Of a stretch of DNA of 64,000 nucleotides, positions 34,688 through 43,358 are shown in pieces. Position 1 is the stretch's first letter, and each line of letters starts with the position of its first letter. The translations under genes were made by a program, and so were the position numbers. The notes under the pieces are model-generated. The model did no database searches, was not told where the DNA came from, and saw only the letters and a program-made list of their open reading frames with translations. The stretch is from Acidimangrovimonas pyrenivorans (GTDB lineage: Bacteria; Pseudomonadota; Alphaproteobacteria; Rhodobacterales; Rhodobacteraceae): positions 112,158 through 176,157 of the forward strand of contig NZ_JBHRSK010000010.1 in assembly GCF_042643245.1 (NCBI RefSeq), written 5' to 3'.

Positions 34688-35413
34688 GTGTCCCCGGATA
34701 CCCTTTCCCCGCCCGCCTTGCCGCCGCTGCTGACCGGCCATACCGTGCCCGCGGGCACGGCCCCGATGCTGATTGCCTGGGAGGGCGCGCGCGCCGGGCG
34801 GCTGGGCGCGGGCGACCTGTGCTGGTCCGATGCGACCGACGAGGCGCGCGCGGCGCTGGTGCTCGAGCCCGAGGCGCCGCTGGAGGTGGCGCTGCAGATG
34901 GGGCCGGCGATGCTGGTGGCGATCTGCGACGCGCTGGGCGCGATCGGCCCGCCCAACCTGGCGATGGGCCTGCGCTGGCCCGGGCTGGTGCTGGCCAATG
35001 GCGGCCGGGTCGGCCGGGTTGACCTTGCCGCCGCCGAGACGGCGCCCGGGGCCGTGCCCGACTTCCTGCTCGTCGGCTTCACGCTGAGCCTGACGCTGCC
35101 GCGCGAGCTGCGCGACGCCCCCGGAACGGCGGCCCATATCACGGCGCTGCACGAGGAGGGCTGCGGCGATATCGACCACAGCGCCCTGATCGGTGCCGTC
35201 GCCCGGCATTTCCTCTCGGCGCTGGATGCCTGGGAGCATGACGGCTTCGGCGCCCTCCATGCCGCGCTGACCCCGCGGCTGGACACGGTGACCGAGGCCG
35301 GCGACCGGCTGGTCGGGGTGGACGAGGCCGGCGGGGCGATCATCGGCACGGGCCAGCGCGCGCGCGGCGTGACGCTGGCGGAAGGGTTCGGCATCCGGGG
35401 AGGGGCGGCATGA
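34688..35413 (+). CDS. Biotin/lipoate-ligase-like protein (DUF4444)
   Basis: This 241-residue protein has the fold pattern of biotin/lipoate A/B ligases: VALQMGPAMLVAICDALG, RWPGLVLANGGRVGRV and a C-terminal DUF4444-like part with a DEAGGAIIGTG turn. The usual RRxxGGG and GRGRxGRxW motifs are not obvious, so ligase activity is uncertain. Lipoate ligases accompany some Hdr-like systems that use a lipoyl carrier, but no carrier is encoded here. It starts at GTG 34688, two bases after the DUF6494 stop, and overlaps the next gene by ATGA. Confidence 0.7.
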   Translation: MSPDTLSPPALPPLLTGHTVPAGTAPMLIAWEGARAGRLGAGDLCWSDATDEARAALVLEPEAPLEVALQMGPAMLVAICDALGAIGPPNLAMGLRWPGLVLANGGRVGRVDLAAAETAPGAVPDFLLVGFTLSLTLPRELRDAPGTAAHITALHEEGCGDIDHSALIGAVARHFLSALDAWEHDGFGALHAALTPRLDTVTEAGDRLVGVDEAGGAIIGTGQRARGVTLAEGFGIRGGAA

Positions 35414-36411
35414 TCTGGAAATCGGCGGGGCTGCACCTGACCGAACGGCTCGGGAACGGCTGGCTGGCGGTCAGCCCGGATTTCCTGCGCGCCTATTACA
35501 CGCGGCCCGAAATCCATCCGGTCGCGGAGAGCTGCGCCGCCGAGCACGCGCTGTTCGAGCGGCTGATGGAGACCCCGGACGCCGCCGTCACCGAGGCCGA
35601 CCTGGCCGCCATCGCCGACCGCGACACGGCCGCCAACTACGCCCTCGTGCTGCGCTTCCGCGACCACCTGCTGGCGGCGGGCTCGATCGAGGCGGGCTAT
35701 CGCGGCCTGTTCCTGCCCGCGGCGCCGCAGGTGCCGCCGCTGTTCATCGGCCAATTGGCGCATCTGATCATGGCCAATCTGCTGACGGGCGAGACCGACG
35801 CGGTGACGGCGCGGGCGGGCGAGCTGTTCTTCCGCGACCAGGTGGCGATGACCGACGAGGGGCAGTTGATGCTGGCCGATGCCGAGGTGGTCGAGACCAG
35901 CGCCCAGCCCGGGGCCCAGCCCGGCGCGCTGCTCGATCCCGGCCGGCCGATGCGCGAGGTGGCGTTGGACAAGCTGACGCCGCAGAACGCCGATGCCTAT
36001 TGGCCGCGCGCCGACCGCTTCGATTTCGCGCTCGACTTCCGCTTTGCCGAGCCGGGACAGGACGCCTTCGCCCGGCTGATCGAACGCTGGCTGGCGCATT
36101 TCCTCGATCTGCCGGTGCGGGTCCAGCCGCTGCAATCGGTGCAGAACCAGAGCTGGCCCTGGCATGTCGGGCTGGATGCCGAGGCGACGCGGATCCTCAA
36201 CGCGCTCTACCAGGGCGCGGAGCTGCCGGAAGCGGGCCAGGGCCGGATCGCGGCGCTGTTCCGGATGGAGATCGAGGCGCCCGAGCGGGTGATCGAGCGG
36301 CTGCGCGGCAAGCCGGTCTTCCTCGGCCTTGCGGTCGAGGCGGGCGGCAAGGTCCGGATGAAGCCGCAGAACCTGCTGGTGAACCTGCCGCTGGTCGAGG
36401 CGCGGCAGTAG
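35410..36411 (+). CDS. DUF6352 family protein
   Basis: This 333-residue soluble protein begins MIWKSAGLHLTERLGNGWL and matches DUF6352. The middle contains an INITIAL-type YWPRADRFDFALDFRF stretch (near residue 197) and a W-P-W-H-V-G-L-D segment (near residue 238). It has no cysteine motif and no signal peptide. Its function is unknown, but it seems always to travel with the formate dehydrogenase/HdrD-like block, as here. It is the last gene of the long plus-strand operon and converges on the polyferredoxin gene. Confidence 0.75.
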   Translation: MIWKSAGLHLTERLGNGWLAVSPDFLRAYYTRPEIHPVAESCAAEHALFERLMETPDAAVTEADLAAIADRDTAANYALVLRFRDHLLAAGSIEAGYRGLFLPAAPQVPPLFIGQLAHLIMANLLTGETDAVTARAGELFFRDQVAMTDEGQLMLADAEVVETSAQPGAQPGALLDPGRPMREVALDKLTPQNADAYWPRADRFDFALDFRFAEPGQDAFARLIERWLAHFLDLPVRVQPLQSVQNQSWPWHVGLDAEATRILNALYQGAELPEAGQGRIAALFRMEIEAPERVIERLRGKPVFLGLAVEAGGKVRMKPQNLLVNLPLVEARQ

Positions 36412-36489
36412 CGCGCGCTCCTCGGCCGCGTCGCGCCCCGTCGCCATCCGGGGCGAAGCGGTGCCGAAGGCCCCGATGAGCGCAGCGCC

Positions 36490-38532
36490 TCACTCGTCGC
36501 TGAGGAAATCGTCGATCGACAGCCCCTTCTCGTCGGCGGCGAGGTAATCCTCGGTGGTCCGGGTGCGGCGCGGATGGGCGATGGCGAAGGGATCGGCGCC
36601 GCCCTTCGACAGTTCGGCCAGCCGGCAGGCATCGCACATCCGGATCAGCCGGGCGCTGTCCTCGTCGGCGAACATCCGGTGCTTGCCCGCCAGCGTCCGT
36701 TCCACCGCCCGCAGCATGGCGCCGGCGGCGAAGGGCTTGCCGCAGGAGATGCATTCCGCCGGCTCGTCCTCGTTCAGCGTCACCGGCCGCATCGCCGCCG
36801 GCGACAGGTTGTAGCGCGGCTGCAGCGTGATCGCGTCCTCGGGGCAGGTGGCGGCGCAGAGGCCGCATTGCACGCAGGCGCTCTCGACGAAGCGCAGCTG
36901 CGGCCGCTCGGCAGTGTCGCGCAGCGCGTCGACCGGGCAGGCGGTGACGCAGGCCAGGCACAGGGTGCAGCTGTCGGTGTCGACCGCGACCGCGCCATAG
37001 GGCGCGCTGTCGGGCAGGGCGAAGACTTCCGCCGCCGGCTTGCCAGCCTCGGCCAGCGCGGACAGGGCGCTGCGCGCCACCTCGCGCTTGCCGCCGCGCG
37101 GGGCGGGGGCGCTGCGGCTGATCTCGGGCAACTCGGGCAGGGCATGAAGCGCCGTCGCGACCGCGTCGGGATCGGTCTCCATCAGGGTGACGACGCGGTT
37201 GCCGGCCAGGCCGAACCCGGCCAGCAGCGCCTCGGTCAGCTCGGCCTCGGCCGCCAGCGCGGCGAACTCCTCGGCCTTGGCGGGATCGGCCAGCACGACC
37301 ACCTGGCGGAAGCCGGCGGCAAGGGCGGCGGCGAGGACGTCATGGCCGACACCGCTGGCGGAATGCAGCTCCCACGGGATCACCCGCGCCGGCAGCCCGC
37401 GGCCGAACCGTGCCATGGCGCCGATCAGCGGCGTGCCGTGGCCGGCATCGTGCAGCAGCAGCACCGGGGCCTTGCCGCCGGCGGCAAGGTAGCTGCGCGC
37501 CAGCGTCTGGATGCGGGCGATCTGGTCGGACCGGGTCGGGTAGCTGTAGGAGATCGCCCCGGTCGGGCAATGGGCGGCGCAGTTGCCGCAGCCGCCGCAG
37601 ATGCCGGGATCGACGAAGACGCCGTCGCCATCGGGGGTGATCGCCCCGGCCGGGCAATGGTCGAGGCACTTGGTGCAGCCGGTCAGGCGCGAGCGTTGAT
37701 GGGCGCAGATCGCGGCGTCGTAGCCGACATAGAGCGGCTTCTCGAAGGTGCCGACGTAATCCGAGGCGTCGAGGATCGCCTCCAGCACCGCCGCCGGGTT
37801 GCCCGGATCGGCGCGGAAATAGCCGTCGCGCCCGCCGGGGCGCGGGAACAGCGCCGCGCCGCCGCTGATGTCGAAGATCACGCTGCACTGGGTGCGGGCG
37901 CCGTTGCGGGCCATGGTGAACTCGGCCGTGCCGCGCGACGAGGGCAGCAACGCGGCATAGCCGTCGACCGTCAGCTCGAACCCGCCCAGCGAGCCGGCCG
38001 CCTTGGCGACCCGGCCGCTGAAGATCGGGAAATCGAGCACCGGCGGCAGGAGAAGATCGCCCGGATCGGTCAGCAACAGCGTCACCGACAGCGTCCGGTT
38101 GAGCCGCGCCGCCGCCTCGAACGCCACCTGGCCCGCGCCGATGACGAGGCAGAGCCCGTCGCTTTCGATCTCGCGCAGGCGGGCCGGGGTGATCGGCTGC
38201 TGCGCCGCCGCGATCAGCGCCGCCATCTTCGGCACCGGCGAAGCCTTGTCCCCGGTCCAGCCCGCCGTTTCGCGGATATTGACGAAGGTGACATCGGCGC
38301 GCCCCGCCTCGCCGGCGATCTCGGCGAAAAGCGGGCTTTCCTGGGCGCAGGCGACGCAGAGCGGAGCGTCGCCCGCCAGCGCCTCCTCGAAGCTGCCGAT
38401 CTCGGCCCGGCACAGGTGGCGGTGGAACGAGACGGTGTCGCCGTCGCCCAAGGCCTTGCCCAGCCCGTCGCGCCCGACCGCCATCGAGCCTTCACAATTG
38501 CACAGGAATACCCGCTTCGAACCCGTGGACAT
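36490..38532 (-). CDS. Large 4Fe-4S polyferredoxin (HdrA/MvhD-like)
   Basis: This 680-residue protein has at least four [4Fe-4S] motifs: GCTKCLDHCPAGAI and CGGCGNCAAHCPTGAI near the middle, then CTLCLACVTACPVDAL and CVQCGLCAATCPEDAI near residues 525-580. Further cysteine pairs lie at the N-terminus (FLCNCEGSM), in CVACAQES and near the C-terminus (CISCGKPF, MCDACRLAE). It has no signal peptide and should act in the cytoplasm as an electron conduit, perhaps for the HdrD-like protein. It is divergent from DUF3305 across 90 bases. Start ATG 38532 follows AAGGA. Confidence 0.85.
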   Translation of the reverse strand: MSTGSKRVFLCNCEGSMAVGRDGLGKALGDGDTVSFHRHLCRAEIGSFEEALAGDAPLCVACAQESPLFAEIAGEAGRADVTFVNIRETAGWTGDKASPVPKMAALIAAAQQPITPARLREIESDGLCLVIGAGQVAFEAAARLNRTLSVTLLLTDPGDLLLPPVLDFPIFSGRVAKAAGSLGGFELTVDGYAALLPSSRGTAEFTMARNGARTQCSVIFDISGGAALFPRPGGRDGYFRADPGNPAAVLEAILDASDYVGTFEKPLYVGYDAAICAHQRSRLTGCTKCLDHCPAGAITPDGDGVFVDPGICGGCGNCAAHCPTGAISYSYPTRSDQIARIQTLARSYLAAGGKAPVLLLHDAGHGTPLIGAMARFGRGLPARVIPWELHSASGVGHDVLAAALAAGFRQVVVLADPAKAEEFAALAAEAELTEALLAGFGLAGNRVVTLMETDPDAVATALHALPELPEISRSAPAPRGGKREVARSALSALAEAGKPAAEVFALPDSAPYGAVAVDTDSCTLCLACVTACPVDALRDTAERPQLRFVESACVQCGLCAATCPEDAITLQPRYNLSPAAMRPVTLNEDEPAECISCGKPFAAGAMLRAVERTLAGKHRMFADEDSARLIRMCDACRLAELSKGGADPFAIAHPRRTRTTEDYLAADEKGLSIDDFLSDE

Positions 38533-38622
38533 TCGATAATCCTTGTTGTCTGCTTCCAACAGCTTATTCTCCAAATCGGAGGAGGCAACAGCGATTGCCT
38601 TGAAAGTGTGAGGGAGCAGGGT

Positions 38623-39165
38623 GTGTCGCGGGAAATGACCATCATGCTCGGCGTGATCGCGGAGAAACGCCAGTCGATTTCGCGCTGGGCCAAGGACTAC
38701 TGGATCCCGGTCGGCGTCATGCTGGCCCCGGCGGATCTGGAGGCCGGCGACGTGCTGGTCAGCGACGACCGCATGACGCGCTACTACATGGGCCGCTTCG
38801 ATCTCACCTGCTATGCCGCCGATACCGAGGCCTATGTCGAGAATTTCGACAGCGGCGCGCCGGCGCTCTATGTCGTGCTGCGCCGCGATACCGAGGGCAC
38901 GCATCCGCTCGACTGGTTCGTCCACCTCGTCACCGCCTCGCCGCACGAGGCGCAGGATTGCGAGGTTGGTTCGGAGGATCTCATCGAGCGGCTGCCGATG
39001 CCGCCCGAGATCGAGGCGGCGATGCTGGATTTCCTCGACAGCTATCACGTCGAGAAGAAATTCGTGAAGCGGCGCCGCGACAAGCTGGATGTCGAGGAAC
39101 AGAAATTCGGCAAGCAGCCGATCTTCCTGCAGCGCAAGCGCGGCGGAGGGGGGCTGGATGGCTGA
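38623..39165 (+). CDS. DUF3305 family protein
   Basis: This 180-residue protein shows the family opening LGVIAEKRQSISRWAKDYW. A conserved core (WFVHLVTASPHEAQDCE) follows and it ends in a basic tail. DUF3305 and DUF3306 genes commonly pair next to formate dehydrogenase genes; their function is unknown, maturation being the usual guess. GTG 38623 was chosen because AGGGAG lies six bases upstream; ATG 38635 is an alternative. It overlaps the DUF3306 gene by eight bases. Confidence 0.85.
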   Translation: MSREMTIMLGVIAEKRQSISRWAKDYWIPVGVMLAPADLEAGDVLVSDDRMTRYYMGRFDLTCYAADTEAYVENFDSGAPALYVVLRRDTEGTHPLDWFVHLVTASPHEAQDCEVGSEDLIERLPMPPEIEAAMLDFLDSYHVEKKFVKRRRDKLDVEEQKFGKQPIFLQRKRGGGGLDG

Positions 39166-39775
39166 CAGGGAGGGCTTTGCCGCCCGCTGGTCGCGGCGCA
39201 AGCGCGAGGTCGAGGTCGAGGCGGCGGAAGAGACGAGGGCCGTTGCGCCCGATCCGCTGGCCGAGGCCGAGGCCGAACGGGCGGCGCGGGAGGAGGAAGA
39301 GGCCAACCGGCTGGCGGCCGAGGCGGTCGACCTCGACGCGGTGGAATATGGCGACGATTTCTCGCTCTTCCTCAAGCGCGGCGTGCCCGATGCCCTGCGC
39401 CGCAAGGCGCTGCGGAAGTTCTTCACCTCCGATCCGCTGCTGGCCAATCTCGACGGGCTGAACGATTACGACGAGGATTACAACAACCCCGCGCACCTGG
39501 TTTACAAGTCGAGCTGGGACGCGGTGCGCGGTTTCCTCGGCGAGGCCGAGGAGACGGTGGAGAAAGCGGGCGAGCGGCTGGACGAGGCGGGCGAGGCGCT
39601 CGATGCGCTGACGCCCGCGGAGGAGGGGCCCGCGCCGCAGGAGGTCGAAACGGAGGCGGAGGAAGCCGGGCCGGAACATGCCGCAGAGGCGGTGCAACCG
39701 TCCGAGGAGACCCCCGAGGCGCCCGGGGAGCCGGCGCCGCGCCGGGTGTCCTTGCGCCGGCGGCTACAGGGATAG
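39158..39775 (+). CDS. DUF3306 family protein
   Basis: This 205-residue protein starts MADREGFAARWSRRKREV, the DUF3306 opening. The conserved block is FLKRGVPDALRRKALRKFF with DYDEDYNNP (about residues 70-110). The remaining C-terminal half is acidic and low in complexity (Glu/Ala/Pro) and ends with a basic VSLRRRLQG. It partners with DUF3305 and belongs to the formate dehydrogenase accessory set. Function unknown. Confidence 0.85.
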   Translation: MADREGFAARWSRRKREVEVEAAEETRAVAPDPLAEAEAERAAREEEEANRLAAEAVDLDAVEYGDDFSLFLKRGVPDALRRKALRKFFTSDPLLANLDGLNDYDEDYNNPAHLVYKSSWDAVRGFLGEAEETVEKAGERLDEAGEALDALTPAEEGPAPQEVETEAEEAGPEHAAEAVQPSEETPEAPGEPAPRRVSLRRRLQG

Positions 39776-39797
39776 CGGAACAGCGAAGGGAGGCGTT

Positions 39798-40946
39798 GTG
39801 GCGATCGAGGCGAAACAGGTTCTGGAGCAGCTCAAGCGGGTCAAGGGGCCCGACCTGACCGGCAATATCGTCGATCTCGGGCTGGTCTCCGACATCGTGG
39901 TGCAGGGCGAAAAGGTGATCTTCTCGGTCACCGTGCCGACGCAGCTTGCGGCCCAGCTCGAACCGCTGCGGGCGGCGGCCGAGAAGGCGGCGACGGCGGC
40001 GCCCGGCGTGGCGCAGGCGTTGGTGACGCTGACTGCCGCCAGTGCCGAGAAGACGCCCGATCCCGCCCCCGTCCGCCCGGCGCCGAAAGAATCGCAGGCC
40101 GGCGAGGTGCCGCCGCCGATGCTCAAGCAGGCCGGGCAACGGCCGCCGCCCGGCGCCAAGGCCCCGGTGCCCGGCATCGGCGCCATCGTCGCCGTCGCCT
40201 CGGGCAAGGGCGGGGTCGGCAAGTCGACCACCTCGGTCAATATCGCGCTGGCGCTGGCGGCCAACGGCCAGCGCGTCGGCATCCTCGACGCCGATATCTA
40301 CGGCCCGTCGATGCCGCGCCTGCTGCGGGTCTCGGGCCGGCCCGACGCCGGCGAGGACGGGGTGATCGAGCCGCTCGAAGCCTACGGCATCAAGGTGATG
40401 TCGATGGGCTTTCTCGTCGACGAGGAAGAGCCGATGATCTGGCGCGGGCCGATGGTGATCCAGGCCCTGACCCAGATGCTGCGCGAGGTGAACTGGGGCG
40501 AGCTCGACGTGTTGATCGTCGACATGCCGCCGGGCACCGGCGACGCCCAGCTGACCATGGCGCAGAGCGTGCCTCTGGCCGGCGCGATCATCGTCTCGAC
40601 ACCGCAGGACCTTGCCTTGATCGACGCTCGCAAGGGCTTGAACATGTTCCGCAAAGTCGATGTCCCGATCCTCGGCCTGGTCGAGAACATGTCGATGTTC
40701 ATCTGTCCCGATTGCGGCGGCCGGCACGACATCTTCGGCCATGGCGGCGCCCGCGACGAAGCCAAGCGGATCGGCGTGCCCTTCCTTGGCGAGGTGCCGC
40801 TGGAGATGGCGATCCGGGCCAATTCCGACGGCGGCACCCCGATCGTGATCGCCGATCCCGAGGGGCCGCAGGCGACGATCTACCGCGAGATCGCCGCCAA
40901 GGTCTGGGACCGGCTGGGCGCCGAGCGGCGGATGGCGGGGAGCTGA
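39798..40946 (+). CDS. Mrp/NBP35-type Fe-S cluster carrier ATPase
   Basis: This 382-residue protein has an N-terminal MIP18-like domain (about residues 1-85), an alanine/proline-rich linker and a P-loop ATPase with SGKGGVGKST at residues 135-144. CPDCGG near residue 310 holds the cysteines that bind a transferable [4Fe-4S] cluster. ApbC/Mrp proteins deliver Fe-S clusters to targets. Here, between DUF3306 and the tungstate transporter, it probably serves the many clusters of the formate dehydrogenase complex. It may also be the cell's general Mrp. GGGAGG precedes GTG 39798. Confidence 0.9.
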   Translation: MAIEAKQVLEQLKRVKGPDLTGNIVDLGLVSDIVVQGEKVIFSVTVPTQLAAQLEPLRAAAEKAATAAPGVAQALVTLTAASAEKTPDPAPVRPAPKESQAGEVPPPMLKQAGQRPPPGAKAPVPGIGAIVAVASGKGGVGKSTTSVNIALALAANGQRVGILDADIYGPSMPRLLRVSGRPDAGEDGVIEPLEAYGIKVMSMGFLVDEEEPMIWRGPMVIQALTQMLREVNWGELDVLIVDMPPGTGDAQLTMAQSVPLAGAIIVSTPQDLALIDARKGLNMFRKVDVPILGLVENMSMFICPDCGGRHDIFGHGGARDEAKRIGVPFLGEVPLEMAIRANSDGGTPIVIADPEGPQATIYREIAAKVWDRLGAERRMAGS

Positions 40947-40953
40947 GCCGCCG

Positions 40954-41661
40954 ATGCAGGACTTCGCGAGCGCCTTCGGCCTGGCCTTCCACCTGATCGC
41001 GACCGGCGACGACGATCTTGTCGAGATCGTCTCGCTGTCGCTGCAGGTCAGCTTCTCGGCGCTCTTTTTCTCCTGCCTGATCGGCTTTCCGCTCGGCGCG
41101 CTGCTGGTGGTGCGGCCGTTTCCCGGCCGCGGCGTGGTCGTCGCCATCCTGAACGCGATGATGGGGCTGCCGCCGGTCGTCGTCGGCCTCTTGGTCTACC
41201 TGACACTGTCGCGGGCCGGGCCGATGGGCTGGCTCGGGCTGCTCTACAGCCCGACGGCGATGATCCTGGCCCAGACGCTGCTGATCGCCCCCATCGTCGC
41301 CGCGCTGTCGCGGCAGGTGCTGGAGGGGCTCTACAACGAATATGACGAGCAGTTCCGCTCGCTCGGCATCAGCCGCAGCGGGGCGGCGCTGGCGCTGATC
41401 GTCGACGGGCGCTACGGCCTCGTCACGGTGGCGCTGGCCGGGTTCGGCCGGGCGGTGGCCGAGGTCGGCGCCGTCATCATCGTCGGCGGCAACATCGCCC
41501 ACCTGACCCGGGTGATGACCACGGCGATCGCGCTTGAGACCTCGAAGGGCGACCTGGGCATGGCGCTGGCGCTCGGCATCATCCTGATGTCGATCGCGCT
41601 GGGGGTGAACCTGGCCGCCGGCGGCTTGCGTGCGATGGCGGAGCGGCACGCCTATGCCTGA
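40954..41661 (+). CDS. tupB: Tungstate ABC transporter permease
   Basis: This 235-residue protein has five to six membrane helices. The transporter EAA loop lies around residues 128-150 (EQFRSLGISRSGAAL), and the family GFGRAVAEVGAVIIVGGNI stretch follows. The pattern fits TupB/WtpB-type permeases. It starts seven bases after the Mrp gene and overlaps the ATPase gene by eight bases. The usual order tupA-B-C is rearranged to B-C-A. Confidence 0.88.
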   Translation: MQDFASAFGLAFHLIATGDDDLVEIVSLSLQVSFSALFFSCLIGFPLGALLVVRPFPGRGVVVAILNAMMGLPPVVVGLLVYLTLSRAGPMGWLGLLYSPTAMILAQTLLIAPIVAALSRQVLEGLYNEYDEQFRSLGISRSGAALALIVDGRYGLVTVALAGFGRAVAEVGAVIIVGGNIAHLTRVMTTAIALETSKGDLGMALALGIILMSIALGVNLAAGGLRAMAERHAYA

Positions 41662-42433
41662 GCGCGCCATCCCCTTCGCGTCGGCCAGGCCGGCGCCGCC
41701 CACGGCCCGCTCGCGCGCCCATCCCGGGGCGCTGCGGGTCGCCGACCTGACATTGGAAACGTCTGGCAAGCGCCTGATCGGGATCGAGAAACTGGCGCTG
41801 GATCCGGCCTCTGTCAGCATCGTCATGGGGCCGAACGGCGCCGGCAAGAGCCTGTTCCTGCGCCTCGTCCACGGCCTGCTTGTCCCCAGCGCCGGCTGGG
41901 TCAGCTGGGGCGAGGTGCCCTGCGGAGAGGCCACCCGCTCGACCCAGGCGCTGGTGTTCCAGAAGCCGGTGCTGCTGCGCCGCTCGGTCGCCGGCAATAT
42001 CGACTTCGTGCTGCGCGGCCGCGGCCTGACGCGGGCAGAGCGGCGGGAGCGACGCGACGCCTTGCTCGAACGGGTCGGTCTGCTGGGGCAGAGCCGCCAG
42101 CCCGCCCGGCTGCTCTCGGGCGGCGAACAGCAGCGGCTGGCGCTGGCCCGGGCGCTGGCGCTGCGGCCGCAGGTGCTGCTGCTCGACGAGCCCACCGCCA
42201 GCCTCGATCCGGCCTCGGCCCTGATGATCGAGCAAAGCGTGCAGGAGGCGAGCCGCGCCGGTACCAAGGTGATCTTCGTCACCCACGACCTCGGCCAGGC
42301 CCGGCGGCTGGCCGATGACGTCGTCTTCCTCCATCGCGGTGGGGTGGCGGAACATCGCGCAGCTCAAGAGTTTTTTTCTGGTCCGAGTTCGGAGGCGGCG
42401 CTAGCGTACCTCTCGGGTCGCATCGTTCTCTAG
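41654..42433 (+). CDS. tupC: Tungstate ABC transporter ATP-binding protein
   Basis: This 259-residue ABC ATPase has Walker A GPNGAGKS, signature LSGGEQQR and Walker B VLLLDEPT. An N-terminal extension of about 35 residues (proline/arginine-rich) precedes the first strand. No C-terminal TOBE domain is present, unlike ModC, which supports the TupC assignment. It is translationally coupled to tupB. Confidence 0.88.
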   Translation: MPERAIPFASARPAPPTARSRAHPGALRVADLTLETSGKRLIGIEKLALDPASVSIVMGPNGAGKSLFLRLVHGLLVPSAGWVSWGEVPCGEATRSTQALVFQKPVLLRRSVAGNIDFVLRGRGLTRAERRERRDALLERVGLLGQSRQPARLLSGGEQQRLALARALALRPQVLLLDEPTASLDPASALMIEQSVQEASRAGTKVIFVTHDLGQARRLADDVVFLHRGGVAEHRAAQEFFSGPSSEAALAYLSGRIVL

Positions 42434-42461
42434 CGGCCGGTAATTCGTTCAGGGAGGAAAC

Positions 42462-43283
42462 ATGTCTATCCGCAAGACCATTCTCGGCGCCTTTGCCGCC
42501 GTCACGCTTGCCGCGGCCGGCGCCCATGCGCAGGACAAGTCGATCATCGTCCAGTCGACGACCTCGACCCAGAACTCGGGCCTTTACGGCTACCTGCTGC
42601 CGATCTTCAAGAAGGAGACCGGGATCACCGTCAACGTCGTCGCCGTCGGCACCGGCCAGGCGCTGAAGAACGGGGCGAATTGCGACGGCGACATGCTGAT
42701 CGTCCATGCCAAGCCGGCCGAGCTCAAATTCGTCGCCGCCGGCCATGGCATCAACCGGCACGACCTGATGTATAACGACTTCGTCATCGTCGGCCCGGCC
42801 TCGGACCCGGCCGGCATCAAGGGGATGAAGGATGTCGAGGCGGCGCTGAAGCAGATCGCCGACAAGAAGGCGCTGTTCGCCTCGCGCGGCGACGATTCCG
42901 GCACCAACAAGGCCGAGATGCGGCTGTGGCAGGCGGCCAATATCGATCCCAAGCAGGGTTCGGGCGACTGGTATCGCGAGACCGGCTCGGGCATGGGGGC
43001 GACGCTGAACGCTTCCGTCGGCATGGGCGCCTACACGCTGACCGACCGCTCGACCTGGATCAGCTTCAAGAACAAGGGCGATTTCTCCATCGACGTGCAG
43101 GGCGATCCGCGGCTGTTCAACCAATATGGCGTCATGCTGGTGAACCCGAAGAAATGCCCGGCGGTGAAGCAGGACCTGGCCCAGCAGTTCGAGGACTGGC
43201 TGCTGTCGAAGCACGGCCAGGAAGTGATCGCCGGCTACCATGTCGACGGCCAGCAGCTGTTCTTCCCCAACGCCAAGATGTGA
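42462..43283 (+). CDS. tupA: Tungstate-binding periplasmic protein
   Basis: This 273-residue protein has a Sec signal (cleavage after AHA near residue 23). The oxyanion-binding motif STTSTQNSGL is close to the TTTS motif of TupA, and SRGDDSGTNKAEMRLW and GMGATLNASVGMGAYTLTD (described by its ends) complete the family pattern. TupA binds tungstate with very high affinity and prefers it to molybdate. Placement inside a formate dehydrogenase island points to a tungsten-dependent enzyme. GGGAGG precedes the ATG. Confidence 0.9.
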   Translation: MSIRKTILGAFAAVTLAAAGAHAQDKSIIVQSTTSTQNSGLYGYLLPIFKKETGITVNVVAVGTGQALKNGANCDGDMLIVHAKPAELKFVAAGHGINRHDLMYNDFVIVGPASDPAGIKGMKDVEAALKQIADKKALFASRGDDSGTNKAEMRLWQAANIDPKQGSGDWYRETGSGMGATLNASVGMGAYTLTDRSTWISFKNKGDFSIDVQGDPRLFNQYGVMLVNPKKCPAVKQDLAQQFEDWLLSKHGQEVIAGYHVDGQQLFFPNAKM

Positions 43284-43317
43284 GCCGGGGGTCAGCCCCG
43301 CTCCGAACTCCCTGGTT

Positions 43318-43350
43318 TCGCCCGGCCACTGGCCGGGCGCTTCCGTTTCC
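43318..43350 (+). terminator. Hairpin after tupA
   Basis: GCCCGGCC and GGCCGGGC form an 8-bp stem around ACT, followed by GCTTCCGTTTCC. The T content is weak, so termination may need Rho. The convergent moeA ends nine bases further on. Confidence 0.55.
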
Positions 43351-43358
43351 GGCCAGTG

